Shown: positions 8,460-17,945, counted from the first letter of the stretch. The stretch is 64,000 bases of DNA from Bremerella volcania (GCF_007748115.1 NZ_CP036289.1:5208001-5272000); one strand, 5' to 3'. Translations and numbers: made by a program. The notes: generated by a model not told the origin, from the letters alone.

Positions 8460-9464
8460 ATGCGTGTTTCCTCCCTGGCGCTGACTCTGCTGGTCTGCGT
8501 GGCGATCGCTGCCCCGGCCGTAGCCGATGACGTGAAGAAGACCATTGGCGAGATCGAACGGCTTGACCCGGCGTTCGATGAGCTTGTTCCCAAGGATGCC
8601 AAGATCGAGGTGTTGGCCGATGGGTTTGAGTGGTCGGAAGGGCCGGTCTGGATGCCCAAGGGCTTTCTGCTGTTCAGCGACATTCCGAACAATCGCATCG
8701 TGAAGTACAAGCCAGGGCACGGGACCGACGTCTTCATGCAGCCTGCCGGGTACACTGGGATGTCGAAGTTTGAAGGGCACGAACCAGGCACCAATGGCCT
8801 GGCCATCTCGCCGGAAGGTCACCTGACGATGTGCTGCCACGGCGATCGCAACATCACCCAGATGGTCGACGGCGAACGTAAGGTGCTGGTCTCGCACTAC
8901 GAAGGAAAACGCCTGAACAGCCCTAACGACCTGGTCTATCACTCCAACGGCGATCTCTACTTCACCGATCCTCCGTACGGCTTGCCTGGCGGATTGAATG
9001 GGAAGGAAGCTGAACTGGACTACTGCGGCGTTTATCGTCTTGGCAAAGATGGCAAGCTGACGCTGCTGACCAAGGAGTGCCCTCGCCCGAACGGGATCGC
9101 TTTGTCACCGGATGAAAAGACGCTTTACGTGGCCGACTCGCAAGAATGCCACTGGAAGGCCTTCCCGATGAAGGAAGACGGCACGCTGGGCGAAAGCAAG
9201 ATGTTCTACGATGCGAAGCAGTGGCGCGGCAAACGCCCTGGCGGCAGCGACGGCATGAAGGTCGATACCAACGGCAACGTCTGGGCAACCGGTCCTGGCG
9301 GCGTGCTGGTCTTCACCCCCGAAGGCAAACTGCTGGGTCGCATCAGCACCGGCGAACGCACCGCCAACTGTGCTTTTGGCCCGGACGGAACGCTTTACCT
9401 GACCGCCGATATGTACCTGTGCCGCGTGAAGACGAACGCGAAGGGGCTGATCGGGTCAAAGTAG
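8460..9464 (+). CDS. Secreted SMP-30/gluconolactonase-like beta-propeller protein
   Basis: A 334-residue protein of the SMP-30/gluconolactonase/LRE family, six-bladed propellers that hydrolyse sugar lactones using a bound divalent metal. A signal peptide (MRVSSLALTLLVCVAIAAPAVA) directs export. The first blade carries GFEWSEGPVWMPKGFLLFSD, with the metal-ligand glutamate expected in EGP; NSPNDLVYHSNGDLYFTDPPYG and LSPDEKTLYVADS are the usual downstream blade motifs. GGAG nine bases before ATG supports the start. It is monocistronic with its own terminator. The natural substrate is probably a sugar lactone released in polysaccharide or sugar-acid breakdown (inference). Confidence 0.92.
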   Translation: MRVSSLALTLLVCVAIAAPAVADDVKKTIGEIERLDPAFDELVPKDAKIEVLADGFEWSEGPVWMPKGFLLFSDIPNNRIVKYKPGHGTDVFMQPAGYTGMSKFEGHEPGTNGLAISPEGHLTMCCHGDRNITQMVDGERKVLVSHYEGKRLNSPNDLVYHSNGDLYFTDPPYGLPGGLNGKEAELDYCGVYRLGKDGKLTLLTKECPRPNGIALSPDEKTLYVADSQECHWKAFPMKEDGTLGESKMFYDAKQWRGKRPGGSDGMKVDTNGNVWATGPGGVLVFTPEGKLLGRISTGERTANCAFGPDGTLYLTADMYLCRVKTNAKGLIGSK

Positions 9465-9504
9465 TTCGCCTCAATCATCGCCACAAGTAATACCGCAACC
9501 GTAG

Positions 9505-9542
9505 GATGGCTACACCTTTCCAGGTGATAGCCATCTTTTCTT
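9505..9542 (+). terminator. Rho-independent terminator after the SMP-30 gene
   Basis: GATGGCTACACCT (9505-9517) pairs with AGGTGATAGCCATC (9522-9535), with one bulged A, around a TTCC loop; T-rich sequence follows. Confidence 0.8.
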
Positions 9543-9626
9543 TTGACGGCCATGCTGTCACGATTGATGACTACCAACAAAGACGTTCGCAGCCATCCGA
9601 CGACATCTATTTTCTAGCGAAGCAAT

Positions 9627-10511
9627 ATGCCTGCAGCACGACAAACGACGGGGATCCCCAAACTGGATGAACACTTGGGGGGCGGCCTGATTCCTGGGAC
9701 GCTGACGCTAGTGATCGGAGCGACAGGCATTGGCAAAACCCAAATGGGAATACACTTCGCCCACGCCGGACAAGATGCCGACAACCACAAAGGGATCTTC
9801 TTCGACATGAGCACGCGGGGAGATTCGCAAAGCCATGTTGAGTATGCCGAGCGGATGTTCGGCTGGACGCCGATCGAAGCCGATTCGCACAAGCAGCCTG
9901 ACCTCGAAAACTTCTTCGAGTCGGATCTGCCCCATGGCGAGATGCTGCATGTGTTCGATTACCAGGGGAAGCGGGTTTCACGCCGCGAAATGGACTGGGA
10001 CGAACTGGGCCATTGGCAGAAGCAGATCAACGAGAAGTTGGCGACCACCATCGGCTACTTGTACGGAAACTTCACCCGGGGATGCCGCCGCGTGGTGATC
10101 GATGGTCTGGAGCCGGTCGACGTTCCGGCCGAGTCGATTCAGATCGAACTGTTCGAGTACGTTTATCATCAGGTACTGCGAAAAGATCCGATGTGGGTCG
10201 CGCGGGATCTCTTTCGCCAGGCCTTTCGCAAGAACAGCGAAGCGGCCGAGCAGCACAACTACGACAGCCATTCGATCGGCTGCATGATGCTGCAGACGTC
10301 CAAGGAAGCGATGCTCGAGCATCTAATTTCCCGCAATCTGGACGAAGGGGATTTAATCAGCGGGGCGAACACCGTCATTTACATGGGGAAGCTGCTCGAC
10401 GGCACCAAGATCCGCCGCGCCATGTACATCAGCAAACACCGAGGCAGCGCCGCCACCGAGGAGATCATCCCGTACCATATTGACGACGCAGGGATTCAGA
10501 TTGACGGGTAG
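9627..10511 (+). CDS. KaiC-like RecA-fold ATPase, single domain
   Basis: A 294-residue P-loop ATPase of the KaiC/RadA superfamily. It starts with TGIPKLDEHLGGGLIPG, the family lead-in, followed by Walker A GATGIGKT (residues 31-38), a Walker B strand RVVIDGLEP and the C-terminal KaiC-type strand pattern KHRGSAATEEIIPYHIDDAG. Cyanobacterial KaiC has two such domains plus a phosphorylated loop; this protein has one and no KaiA or KaiB neighbour. At the position of the usual catalytic glutamate pair it reads FFDMS, so hydrolysis may be altered. No close operon partner: the flanking genes are separated by terminators or face away. The role is unknown; signalling or timing is only a possibility. 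Confidence 0.82.
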   Translation: MPAARQTTGIPKLDEHLGGGLIPGTLTLVIGATGIGKTQMGIHFAHAGQDADNHKGIFFDMSTRGDSQSHVEYAERMFGWTPIEADSHKQPDLENFFESDLPHGEMLHVFDYQGKRVSRREMDWDELGHWQKQINEKLATTIGYLYGNFTRGCRRVVIDGLEPVDVPAESIQIELFEYVYHQVLRKDPMWVARDLFRQAFRKNSEAAEQHNYDSHSIGCMMLQTSKEAMLEHLISRNLDEGDLISGANTVIYMGKLLDGTKIRRAMYISKHRGSAATEEIIPYHIDDAGIQIDG

Positions 10512-10526
10512 TCTCGGTGATTTCCG

Positions 10527-10560
10527 GTCCCCTCTCCCTCGCAGACGGTGGAGAGGGGAC
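10527..10560. repeat. Long perfect inverted repeat, possible dispersed palindrome or terminator
   Basis: GTCCCCTCTCC (10527-10537) is a perfect 11-bp inverted repeat with GGAGAGGGGAC (10550-10560) across a 12-base loop CTCGCAGACGGT. It lies between the convergent KaiC-like and TPR genes, where it could end both transcripts although no T run follows. The related element at 862-885 shares the CTCGCA loop start and the GGAGAGGGAC right arm. Confidence 0.65.
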
Positions 10561-10572
10561 AAAGATGAGGCA

Positions 10573-10911
10573 CTACATCCCACCCCGAGAGACATCGGAG
10601 TGGTGCTTGGCCTGTTCGGCCTTCTCGATGTACTTATGGTCCCGGGTTGCTTCGAAGGCCTTTTGATAGGTCACGCTCAGGGCCGTGAAGTTGAACGGTT
10701 CGTTCGGCTCCAACTGGCAAGCCATTTCGGCGTGGTAGCAGGCATCGTCGAAGTTGTTCAGATTCCCGTAGGTCACCGCCAGGGCCATGTGCGACAAGAC
10801 ATGGTCAGGCTTTTCCGCCAGAACCGCTTTGAACTTTTCGGCGGCCTCGGCATATTTCCCTTCGTCTCGAAGCTTTTCACCTTCGCTATACAGGGCAGAC
10901 GTTTCGGACAT
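10573..10911 (-). CDS. Small tetratricopeptide-repeat protein
   Basis: A 112-residue soluble protein made almost wholly of TPR helices: ALYSEGEKLRDEGKYAEAAEKF, then VLAEKPDHVLSHMALAVTYG, then NNFDDACYHAEMACQLEPNE, with the typical P and Y/A spacing of about 34 residues. There is no signal peptide and no enzymatic domain. TPR arrays usually bind partner proteins, and the partner here is unknown. The C-terminus (QAKHHSDVSRGGM) is short and basic. The gene is convergent to the KaiC-like ATPase and monocistronic as far as can be seen. Confidence 0.85.
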   Translation of the reverse strand: MSETSALYSEGEKLRDEGKYAEAAEKFKAVLAEKPDHVLSHMALAVTYGNLNNFDDACYHAEMACQLEPNEPFNFTALSVTYQKAFEATRDHKYIEKAEQAKHHSDVSRGGM

Positions 10912-11015
10912 GGTCTCGCAATCGTGGTAAAAGACGCAAAATGGGTTCGGGAACGTCCCTTAATTATAGGTCAGACCACTTCGTTTGACACGCCCCTCTG
11001 TGCGCCTAGCAATTG

Positions 11016-12223
<1,208 letters not shown>

Positions 12224-13093
12224 GTGACTCAGATCCACCCTTCCGCAATCGTTCATGCCTCGGCGGAAATTGGCGAAAACGTCGCGATTGGCCCGTTCTG
12301 CGTCATCGAAGAGAACACGAAGGTGGGAGATGGATGTCAGCTAAATTCCTTTGTCTCCATCAAACAAGGCACCCGGCTTGGTGCCAACAATAAGGTCCAC
12401 GAGCATGCCGTCATCGGCGGTCCTCCCCAGCACCTGCGTGCCGGAGCCGATCTCGGGGACGTCATCATCGGTACGGGCAACGTCATCCGAGAGTTCACCA
12501 CCATCCACCGCGGCTTGGCCCCTGGCAAGAACACGGTCATCGGCGATAACAACTTGCTGATGGTCCAAGCCCATGTCGGCCACGACACGATCATCGGAAA
12601 CAACACCATTATCACCAACAATGTAATGCTGGGCGGGCACGTCGTCATCGAAGACCGCGCTTACGTCAGTGGTGCCGTGGCCGTGCATCAGTTCTGCCGC
12701 GTTGGCCGCAACGCCATGGTGGGTGGTCAGGCACACGTCGTGCAAGATGTCGCTCCCTACGTCACCGTCGACGGCTGCAGCAGCCTGGTGGTGGGACTGA
12801 ACATCATTGGCCTTAAGCGAAGCGGCTTCACGCCAGAGCAACTCGCCGAATTGAAGCGGGCCTATCGCATCATCTTCCGATCGAACCTGACCAATCGCGA
12901 AGCCCTGGAACGCGTTCGACGCGAGTTCCCGATGAGCCCTGCCGTTCACTTTGCCGACTTCCTGGCCGAAAGCGAACGCGGCTTCATCCAGGCCCGCAGC
13001 CGAGGCCGCGGCGTCGACGTCAGCCGTCCGCAGCTTCGCGTTCTGTCGAACGAAAAAGAGACCACCAGCGACACGAGCCGCCGTGCCGGTTAA
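12224..13093 (+). CDS. lpxA: Acyl-ACP--UDP-N-acetylglucosamine O-acyltransferase
   Basis: First enzyme of lipid A synthesis: it moves a 3-hydroxyacyl chain from acyl carrier protein to UDP-GlcNAc in the cytoplasm. The N-terminal two thirds is a left-handed beta-helix of hexapeptide repeats (IHPSAIVHASAEIGENVAIG onward). The catalytic histidine is H120 in AHVGHDTIIGNN, and the GGPPQHLR and HQFCRVG signatures are present. At 289 residues it is longer than the E. coli enzyme (262) because of a basic C-terminal tail. GTG at 12224 with AAGGA six bases before it is preferred over upstream ATGs in the same frame. It stands alone, without lpxB, lpxD or fabZ beside it. It implies lipid A-type outer membrane lipid. 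Confidence 0.93.
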   Translation: MTQIHPSAIVHASAEIGENVAIGPFCVIEENTKVGDGCQLNSFVSIKQGTRLGANNKVHEHAVIGGPPQHLRAGADLGDVIIGTGNVIREFTTIHRGLAPGKNTVIGDNNLLMVQAHVGHDTIIGNNTIITNNVMLGGHVVIEDRAYVSGAVAVHQFCRVGRNAMVGGQAHVVQDVAPYVTVDGCSSLVVGLNIIGLKRSGFTPEQLAELKRAYRIIFRSNLTNREALERVRREFPMSPAVHFADFLAESERGFIQARSRGRGVDVSRPQLRVLSNEKETTSDTSRRAG

Positions 13094-13125
13094 GCATTTC
13101 GTTGTCGCGATATCGTAACCATGAT

Positions 13126-13157
13126 AGGGTGAGGACATAGGTTTCTCACCCTTTTTT
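13126..13157 (+). terminator. Rho-independent terminator of lpxA
   Basis: AGGGTGAG (13126-13133) pairs with CTCACCCT (13145-13152) and is followed by six T residues to 13157. Confidence 0.8.
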
Positions 13158-13192
13158 GCGTTTTGATCTTGGCCCAACAAAATTCCAGAGCG

Positions 13193-13702
13193 ATGCCGAA
13201 GCTCGACGAACAGGCAAATGAGAACCATGGCTATTCCGGCTTCTTGTTCGCCGCGTTCTTAGCCATCTTTTTCTGCTCGATTGTGTTCCTGGCGATACCG
13301 CCGGTGGGAGTTGCTCTGTTCCTATTCTGGACGCTACCGAGCCTGATCCATGCCTGGGCGAACATTGCCCGTCACAGCCGCTATGTCCCGCTCCCCTGGG
13401 AAGACCAGTTCGCGGCCGTAATCGTCGCGTGCATTCTGCAAATCCCACTATGGTTGACCGCAGGATTTATGGGGTTTCTATTGGGTGCGCTGGTGTGCGA
13501 CCTGCTGATCCATGCCTTGGCTGGAGCCTCTGCGCTACCGGTCGGTAGTTATATCGTCGTGTGGATCGCGGTGACGATCCCGGTGTACGTCGTGCTCTTC
13601 ATCACAACGGTCTTATGGACGACGTTCGGACTTTACTGCGATGATTCAGAATCGAATCGCATCAGCATTCGCGATGCGAAACCGATCTATCATCCGTTCT
13701 AG
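13193..13702 (+). CDS. Multi-pass membrane protein of unknown function
   Basis: A 169-residue integral membrane protein with about four hydrophobic segments: FLFAAFLAIFFCSIVFLAI, then VGVALFLFWTLPSLIHA, then the long VIVACILQIPLWLTAGFMGF run, and IVVWIAVTIPVYVVLFITTV near the end. Short charged loops separate them. No family was recognised and no catalytic residues stand out. A TTG at 13163 in the same frame is possible; ATG at 13193 is chosen as the first standard start. It follows the lpxA terminator, so it is probably separately transcribed. Confidence 0.65.
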   Translation: MPKLDEQANENHGYSGFLFAAFLAIFFCSIVFLAIPPVGVALFLFWTLPSLIHAWANIARHSRYVPLPWEDQFAAVIVACILQIPLWLTAGFMGFLLGALVCDLLIHALAGASALPVGSYIVVWIAVTIPVYVVLFITTVLWTTFGLYCDDSESNRISIRDAKPIYHPF

Positions 13703-13713
13703 AAGGCCGGACG

Positions 13714-14118
13714 TTACCGACCTTTTTCAACCTCGAAGTCCAGAACATTCTCTCCGTCGACCACTTTGGCCGTAAGGGGGGTCTGATCCTGGTTGGCGAA
13801 CTTCGAACTGATTGGCGAAGACTTTCCATAGTCGCTACTGCCGATGACGGTCACTTTGTAGTTGCCTTGCGGGGCACCGTCGGACTCGCCGAACGTGCCG
13901 AGCGTGTAAGTGCCATCTTCCTGAATGTACCCCACCGAACTCGAATTCTTCTGGGTATCAGCAAAGATGATCGTGCCGCCCGAGACAGGCGATCCATCGG
14001 TGAAGGTGACCGTACCGGTAACCACCTCGGTGGCACCACCATTGCCGCTGCAGCCGAGAAGGCCAAGCGACGAAACCGCGAAAAGTAACACGGCTACGGA
14101 AACGTATTGCATGCGCAT
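13714..14118 (-). CDS. Small lipoprotein with a carboxypeptidase-regulatory-like (transthyretin-like) domain
   Basis: A 134-residue exported lipoprotein. The signal sequence ends at the lipobox LGLLGC, whose cysteine would be lipidated. The rest is one Ig-like beta domain of the type seen beside DUF1559 genes in planctomycetes: VTGTVTFTDGSPVSGGTIIF ... DGTYTLGTF ... PQGNYKVTVIG. AGGA eight bases before ATG at 14118 favours this start over ATG at 14127. It lies about 100 bases downstream of a DUF1559 pilin-like gene on the same strand, a pairing that is very common in this phylum; its precise role is not established. Confidence 0.85.
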   Translation of the reverse strand: MRMQYVSVAVLLFAVSSLGLLGCSGNGGATEVVTGTVTFTDGSPVSGGTIIFADTQKNSSSVGYIQEDGTYTLGTFGESDGAPQGNYKVTVIGSSDYGKSSPISSKFANQDQTPLTAKVVDGENVLDFEVEKGR

Positions 14119-14169
14119 GAGAAGCATCCTGATTGAAACAGTCCGATCGGCACGAAACGAAATCTGAGA

Positions 14170-14190
14170 GCGTTCTCAACATGAGAACGC
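14170..14190 (-). other. Intercistronic hairpin between the DUF1559 and lipoprotein genes
   Basis: A perfect 9-bp stem GCGTTCTCA (14170-14178)/TGAGAACGC (14182-14190) with a 3-base loop. No T run follows on the minus strand, so it looks like an mRNA-stability or processing element within the two-gene transcript, not a strong terminator. Confidence 0.55.
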
Positions 14191-14220
14191 CTGCAGACGA
14201 TCATGAAACGAGACGAAAGT

Positions 14221-15147
14221 CTATTGGTCGTAGTTGTTCACACGACCGTCACGACGGTCGGCCATCAGCAGCGTGAACTCTGGATTCACGTTGTTAGCGA
14301 CATTCGTGACGCTTCCGTCGGCCATCAGAAACTGGCTGATGCCGGGGTGATAACTTCCCATGCTCTTGCGGTATTCACCCGTGGTGATGTTAGGACCACG
14401 CATGAGTGGGAACTTCGAGTTACGGATGATCATCCAGGTTTTCCAGTCGTCGATGTGCCAGTAGTAAAGGGTTCCGTCCCCCGCATTGGCATGCTTGTTG
14501 ATGTTGCTGGTGGGGACGTATTTTTCACCCAGGATCGACGTGTTCGACAGGCCGTCGGTGATGCTCGCAAAGTTGGTTTGCGACTTCCAACCGGTCAGGC
14601 GGTTGCTGCTGTCGACGGTGCCTCCTTTGGCCAGAATCAACGCGCTGTAGTGCAGACCCGGCGTAGCGTTGTCGGCGTCTAGGCGGTCGCATTCGTTCGT
14701 GCTTTCGCGATTGCCGGTGATGCAGTAATCAGTCGCGGCGCCCAATTCAGAAATCTGCGTTCCGCTTCGTCGGCTCGGGCAGAGCAGCATCGGCACCGCG
14801 GCGGCGTCCGTATTGATGAACGTATAGTTCGCACCCGTAGTCATCGGTAGTTCGAGATCGAGTTGATCGACGACGTTCTTCTGCTCGAGGTACGGCATGA
14901 TCAGTGGATAGAAGCTTGCGTATTCGTTCCGCAGCGCAGCTGGTGGCAAGTAGCCGAACGTGTCGTGGAAGTTGTGAAACGACAGTCCCAACTGCTTCAG
15001 GTTGTTGCTGCACTGCATTCGGCGAGCAGCTTCACGGGCCTGTTGAACGGCCGGCAAGAGCAAGGCGATCAAGACACCGATGATCGCAATCACGACCAAC
15101 AATTCGACCAACGTAAAACCAGAAAGGACGCGTCGCGACATAGCCAT
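14221..15147 (-). CDS. DUF1559 family type IV-pilin-like protein
   Basis: A 308-residue protein of the large planctomycete-specific DUF1559 family. The N-terminus is a class III prepilin signal: RRVLSG, predicted cleavage before [20 protein letters not shown], which is both the membrane helix and the pilin assembly helix. It is followed by [18 protein letters not shown] and a globular head. The family's C-terminal H-X9-DG motif is present (H in YHPG, then MADGSV). These proteins occur in many copies per planctomycete genome and are thought to form pseudopilus-like structures with type II/IV secretion components; the exact function is unproven. Confidence 0.94.
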   Translation of the reverse strand: MAMSRRVLSGFTLVELLVVIAIIGVLIALLLPAVQQAREAARRMQCSNNLKQLGLSFHNFHDTFGYLPPAALRNEYASFYPLIMPYLEQKNVVDQLDLELPMTTGANYTFINTDAAAVPMLLCPSRRSGTQISELGAATDYCITGNRESTNECDRLDADNATPGLHYSALILAKGGTVDSSNRLTGWKSQTNFASITDGLSNTSILGEKYVPTSNINKHANAGDGTLYYWHIDDWKTWMIIRNSKFPLMRGPNITTGEYRKSMGSYHPGISQFLMADGSVTNVANNVNPEFTLLMADRRDGRVNNYDQ

Positions 15148-15184
15148 AACAAACCTAGCGAGAAGTAAGCGAAAAGAAAAGAAT

Positions 15185-15213
15185 TAAATACTTAGACAAC
15201 TAGCAAGTGTCAA
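15185..15213 (-). promoter_or_regulatory. Probable sigma-70-type promoter for the DUF1559 gene
   Basis: Read on the minus strand, TTGACA (15208-15213) is a perfect -35 box, followed after 17 bases by TATTTA (15185-15190) as a fair -10 box, about 40 bases before the ATG at 15147. Confidence 0.5.
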
Positions 15214-15381
15214 ATAGTATTCACAACGGGGTGCTGGAACAACCGACCCCATCGCCCGTCAGACGCATTTTGCGGCAAGTATTAGGCAAAATTCGGGCAA
15301 CCTCACTCGTGCCTATGACCCTGCGGAAACGAGGCTCAAGGGGATCGCAACAGAACTCAATAATCACTCCTACCATAGGAA

Positions 15382-16953
15382 CTACTTGATCGAACGCAGT
15401 CGCTCGTCTGCAAGATCAAGTTGGTACATGATCGTGTTGTAGTCGTAGCGCGGAGTCCCCACCTTGGTGGCTGAGAACTGCTTGGTGTAGGTGCCGTCGA
15501 AGTAGATCAACTGGCCGTCGGCCTGATCCAGAAAGCCATGGTGCACGGGATTGTAGAAGGTGTATTTGTCGTGAGAGACGATCTTCTTCGCCTTTTCCCA
15601 CGTGCCAGGGATCGTCTTGGAGGTCAGGAAATAGACTTCGCCCAGATTCGACTCTTCGCCGTAGATCTCATTGGCAATCATCACCCAGCAGTCAAGATAG
15701 TCGTTCCACCGAACCGAACCGCGGTGGAGCGTGATCTTGCGTCCCCTGTCGATATCGGTTGTTTGAATCCATCCTTCACCAGTTTGAAGGTGCCCTGATT
15801 GTTCCAACTGCCGCTGCCGCTGGGCATCGACCAGGTCGGTATCCTTTCGCCAGGCATAGTCGAGCTTGCCTTGCGAGTTTCGGGCAAGCCGCGGACTGCT
15901 TCGGTCAAACGAAGCTCCTTCCTCCAGGTAAGTCCAGGCCTCGTACTGAGTCGGATCGAACACCGCGTCCCACTTGGCTGGCACGCGAAGTATGGGGTAC
16001 GGCGTGGCGAAGTAGATGTACGGTTGGCCATTCTCGGTATGTCGAAATGTTTGTCCCTGGGGGTACAGCCGTGTGCTCTCGGGAAACTGATTGACCTGCT
16101 CGAACTGCTCGGTCTTTTCGTTGAAAACGGCGATCCCGCTGCGATGCTCCTTGCCGAGGCCTTCTCTCACGGAGTAGTGAGTCACCCCCTTAAGCTGACC
16201 TTCGTTTTCTTCCAGCACAAAAAATCCGTGCATCCAGATGACGGTTCCACCGACGTCGTTTTTGAACATCGCTTTGCTGAAGCCGCCGTCGTCGACGATG
16301 TACGTTTGATCGATACCGATCGACGGATCCATTCCACCGTGACTGGGAAGCTTCGACCAGGCACCGGACGTGGCGAAGTTTCCCAGCGGATAGGAAACGC
16401 GTGCCGTATCGCCCCAGGTCCATAAGATACGCTCCCCCAAAACAACGGCCTGGGTCGAGTCCTGCCCCATGACCTGGGCATTCAAATTCGGATGCCGCCA
16501 AGGGTTGGGCATACCTAAACGGGTCGAGTGGTGGTACTGCCCCTGGCCGGTGACCCGATAAAGCCGCCGGGCGATGTTGTTTCGCTTGATCTTCAACTGA
16601 ACCGTCTTGCCGGGGAGGACTTCCAAGGCGCGGCCTCGACTGCCAAAGCCATCGGCGGGAAATTCGTAGCCGTGTGCCTGGACCGTGAAGAACACCTTCT
16701 GCCCCATCAGGCCTGGCTCGTCGACGGCCACCCAGCCAGCGTTATCGGTGACCAGGCGAATTTCATTGGTGGTGATCAGTTCGACCAGTGGCACGCCGCG
16801 GCCGGTGGCCTCGTCGACCACCTGAATACCGAACGGCTCGGAGGACTTCGACGACTCGGTAGGCAGGCTCTGAGCCGACAGGACGGCACGCAGGACCAGG
16901 GCCAGAAGCAACGAAGCGAGGATCATGACCCAGTGGGCGCGACGGCGAAACAT
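15382..16953 (-). CDS. Large secreted protein of unknown function with an N-terminal transthyretin-like domain
   Basis: A 523-residue exported protein. A basic-hydrophobic leader (FRRRAHWVMILASLLLALVL) is followed by a carboxypeptidase-regulatory-like domain of about 100 residues (IQVVDEATGRGVPLVELITT ... LVTDNAGWVAVDEPGL ... LPGKTVQLKIKR). The remaining 400 residues are rich in W, Y, G and D with repeated strand-turn patterns (ILWTWGDTARVSYP, IYFATPYPILRVPAKWD, GQLIYFDGTYTKQFS), suggesting a five-bladed propeller like those of glycoside-hydrolase-related DUF4185 proteins; this fold assignment is an inference. Upstream starts reach 17004; ATG at 16953 opens a normal signal peptide. It is monocistronic as seen. 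Confidence 0.75.
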   Translation of the reverse strand: MFRRRAHWVMILASLLLALVLRAVLSAQSLPTESSKSSEPFGIQVVDEATGRGVPLVELITTNEIRLVTDNAGWVAVDEPGLMGQKVFFTVQAHGYEFPADGFGSRGRALEVLPGKTVQLKIKRNNIARRLYRVTGQGQYHHSTRLGMPNPWRHPNLNAQVMGQDSTQAVVLGERILWTWGDTARVSYPLGNFATSGAWSKLPSHGGMDPSIGIDQTYIVDDGGFSKAMFKNDVGGTVIWMHGFFVLEENEGQLKGVTHYSVREGLGKEHRSGIAVFNEKTEQFEQVNQFPESTRLYPQGQTFRHTENGQPYIYFATPYPILRVPAKWDAVFDPTQYEAWTYLEEGASFDRSSPRLARNSQGKLDYAWRKDTDLVDAQRQRQLEQSGHLQTGEGWIQTTDIDRGRKITLHRGSVRWNDYLDCWVMIANEIYGEESNLGEVYFLTSKTIPGTWEKAKKIVSHDKYTFYNPVHHGFLDQADGQLIYFDGTYTKQFSATKVGTPRYDYNTIMYQLDLADERLRSIK

Positions 16954-17004
16954 GCGAAGCTCGGATGGAATGAAGGAGGAATGCATACACCGCAATGCAT
17001 GCAT

Positions 17005-17328
17005 TAAGGGAGGGAATCGCGAGGGGAAATCGGAGGAATCGGTGAAGTTCTATACTAACTAGTTTCCCCGGAGAGTTTCCAGAGAATAAAATACGTCCCA
17101 CGCTACCGACTGAAAGATCACCTGATTTTTTGCTAGCGAGATCCTCCCGAGTTCCCGGAATATCCTTCCTCCGGCTCGTTCCGATGCAGCGTTTAAGCCA
17201 CATCAGAGCAAGAGACCCCAACTTGCCATGCGATTAACACTAACATATGTGGATTGGTGAATTTGCTTATAATCCCGGTGCATCGTCATGAAGATGGGAA
17301 AAGAAAGGGGGACGCCCTCGGCGGCAAG
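17005..17328. other. Intergenic region before the BLUF gene
   Basis: About 320 bases between divergent genes. It holds a perfect TATAAT hexamer at 17268-17273 (preceded by TGCT), a likely -10 box for the BLUF gene with only a poor -35. A 152-codon open frame on the minus strand (16763-17221) overlaps the neighbouring gene and lacks coding character. Confidence 0.5.
17268..17273 (+). promoter_or_regulatory. -10 box for the BLUF gene
   Basis: Perfect consensus TATAAT. Transcription would begin near 17280, downstream of the earliest possible TTG start at 17254, which supports ATG at 17329 as the real start. Confidence 0.45.
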
Positions 17329-17802
17329 ATGACCGTCGAAACCAATGAAAGGGATTCTCCCGTGTTTGCACTTGCCTATGCTAGTTACAGTACCATCGAC
17401 AGTACCGAACTCGATCTCGAAGGATTAGCCAGGCACGCATCGGCCAAGAACGCCACCCTCGGACTTACCGGCTACCTGTGCTACGACCACGGCGTCTTCT
17501 TTCAATATCTGGAAGGGGATCGACAGGTCGTGTTGGATCTAATGGACGTCATCGAGAAAGACATCCGTCACGATATCGTCAACAAGGTCGAGCTGGGTGA
17601 GTACGACGAACGAATTTTCCCCGATTGGAGTATGCGGTACCTGAACCGGAGCGACCTGCGACGTGTCGACTTGGAGAATGTCCTGGAGCACTCCTTGTTT
17701 CACATGGACCCCAAGCTATACGGCCAGGAAAATATTGTGGCCCTGATCAAGGCCCTGGTCGCCAATATCTCGGCTCGGCAGAACCATTTAAAAGCGGTTT
17801 AA
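17329..17802 (+). CDS. BLUF-domain blue-light sensor (short, stand-alone)
   Basis: A 157-residue flavin photoreceptor. Light rearranges hydrogen bonds around bound FAD. The key residues are all present at the spacing of AppA: Y17 (in LAYAS), N41 (in AKNATLGLTG), Q59 (in FFQYLEGD), W100 and M102 (in FPDWSM); Y-to-N is 24 residues and Y-to-Q 42, exactly as in AppA. After the domain (about residue 105) a tail of about 50 residues (LRRVDLENVLEHSLFHMDP onward) is predicted helical, like the capping helices of short BLUF proteins. No fused output domain and no obvious partner gene are nearby, so it must signal by protein contact. Confidence 0.93.
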   Translation: MTVETNERDSPVFALAYASYSTIDSTELDLEGLARHASAKNATLGLTGYLCYDHGVFFQYLEGDRQVVLDLMDVIEKDIRHDIVNKVELGEYDERIFPDWSMRYLNRSDLRRVDLENVLEHSLFHMDPKLYGQENIVALIKALVANISARQNHLKAV

Positions 17803-17945
17803 ATTCCCTTTCAAGCAGACGTGCTAGACCGATTGAGCTGGTTTTTCAGGCAAATCTGTGGCAGCAGGCCATTTTTTGCCCCAGGGGGTCCTTGAAAAAA
17901 GAGACATCCAGAGGCATAAATAGTTGTTTCCACCTGAGAGCATAG

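Noticed and set aside
9627-10511. A circadian clock kaiABC locus
   Set aside because: Only one KaiC-type domain, no kaiA or kaiB, and altered catalytic residues.
16763-17221. 152-codon minus-strand frame before the BLUF gene
   Set aside because: It overlaps the start of the secreted-protein gene in another frame and has no ribosome-binding site or hydrophobic pattern.
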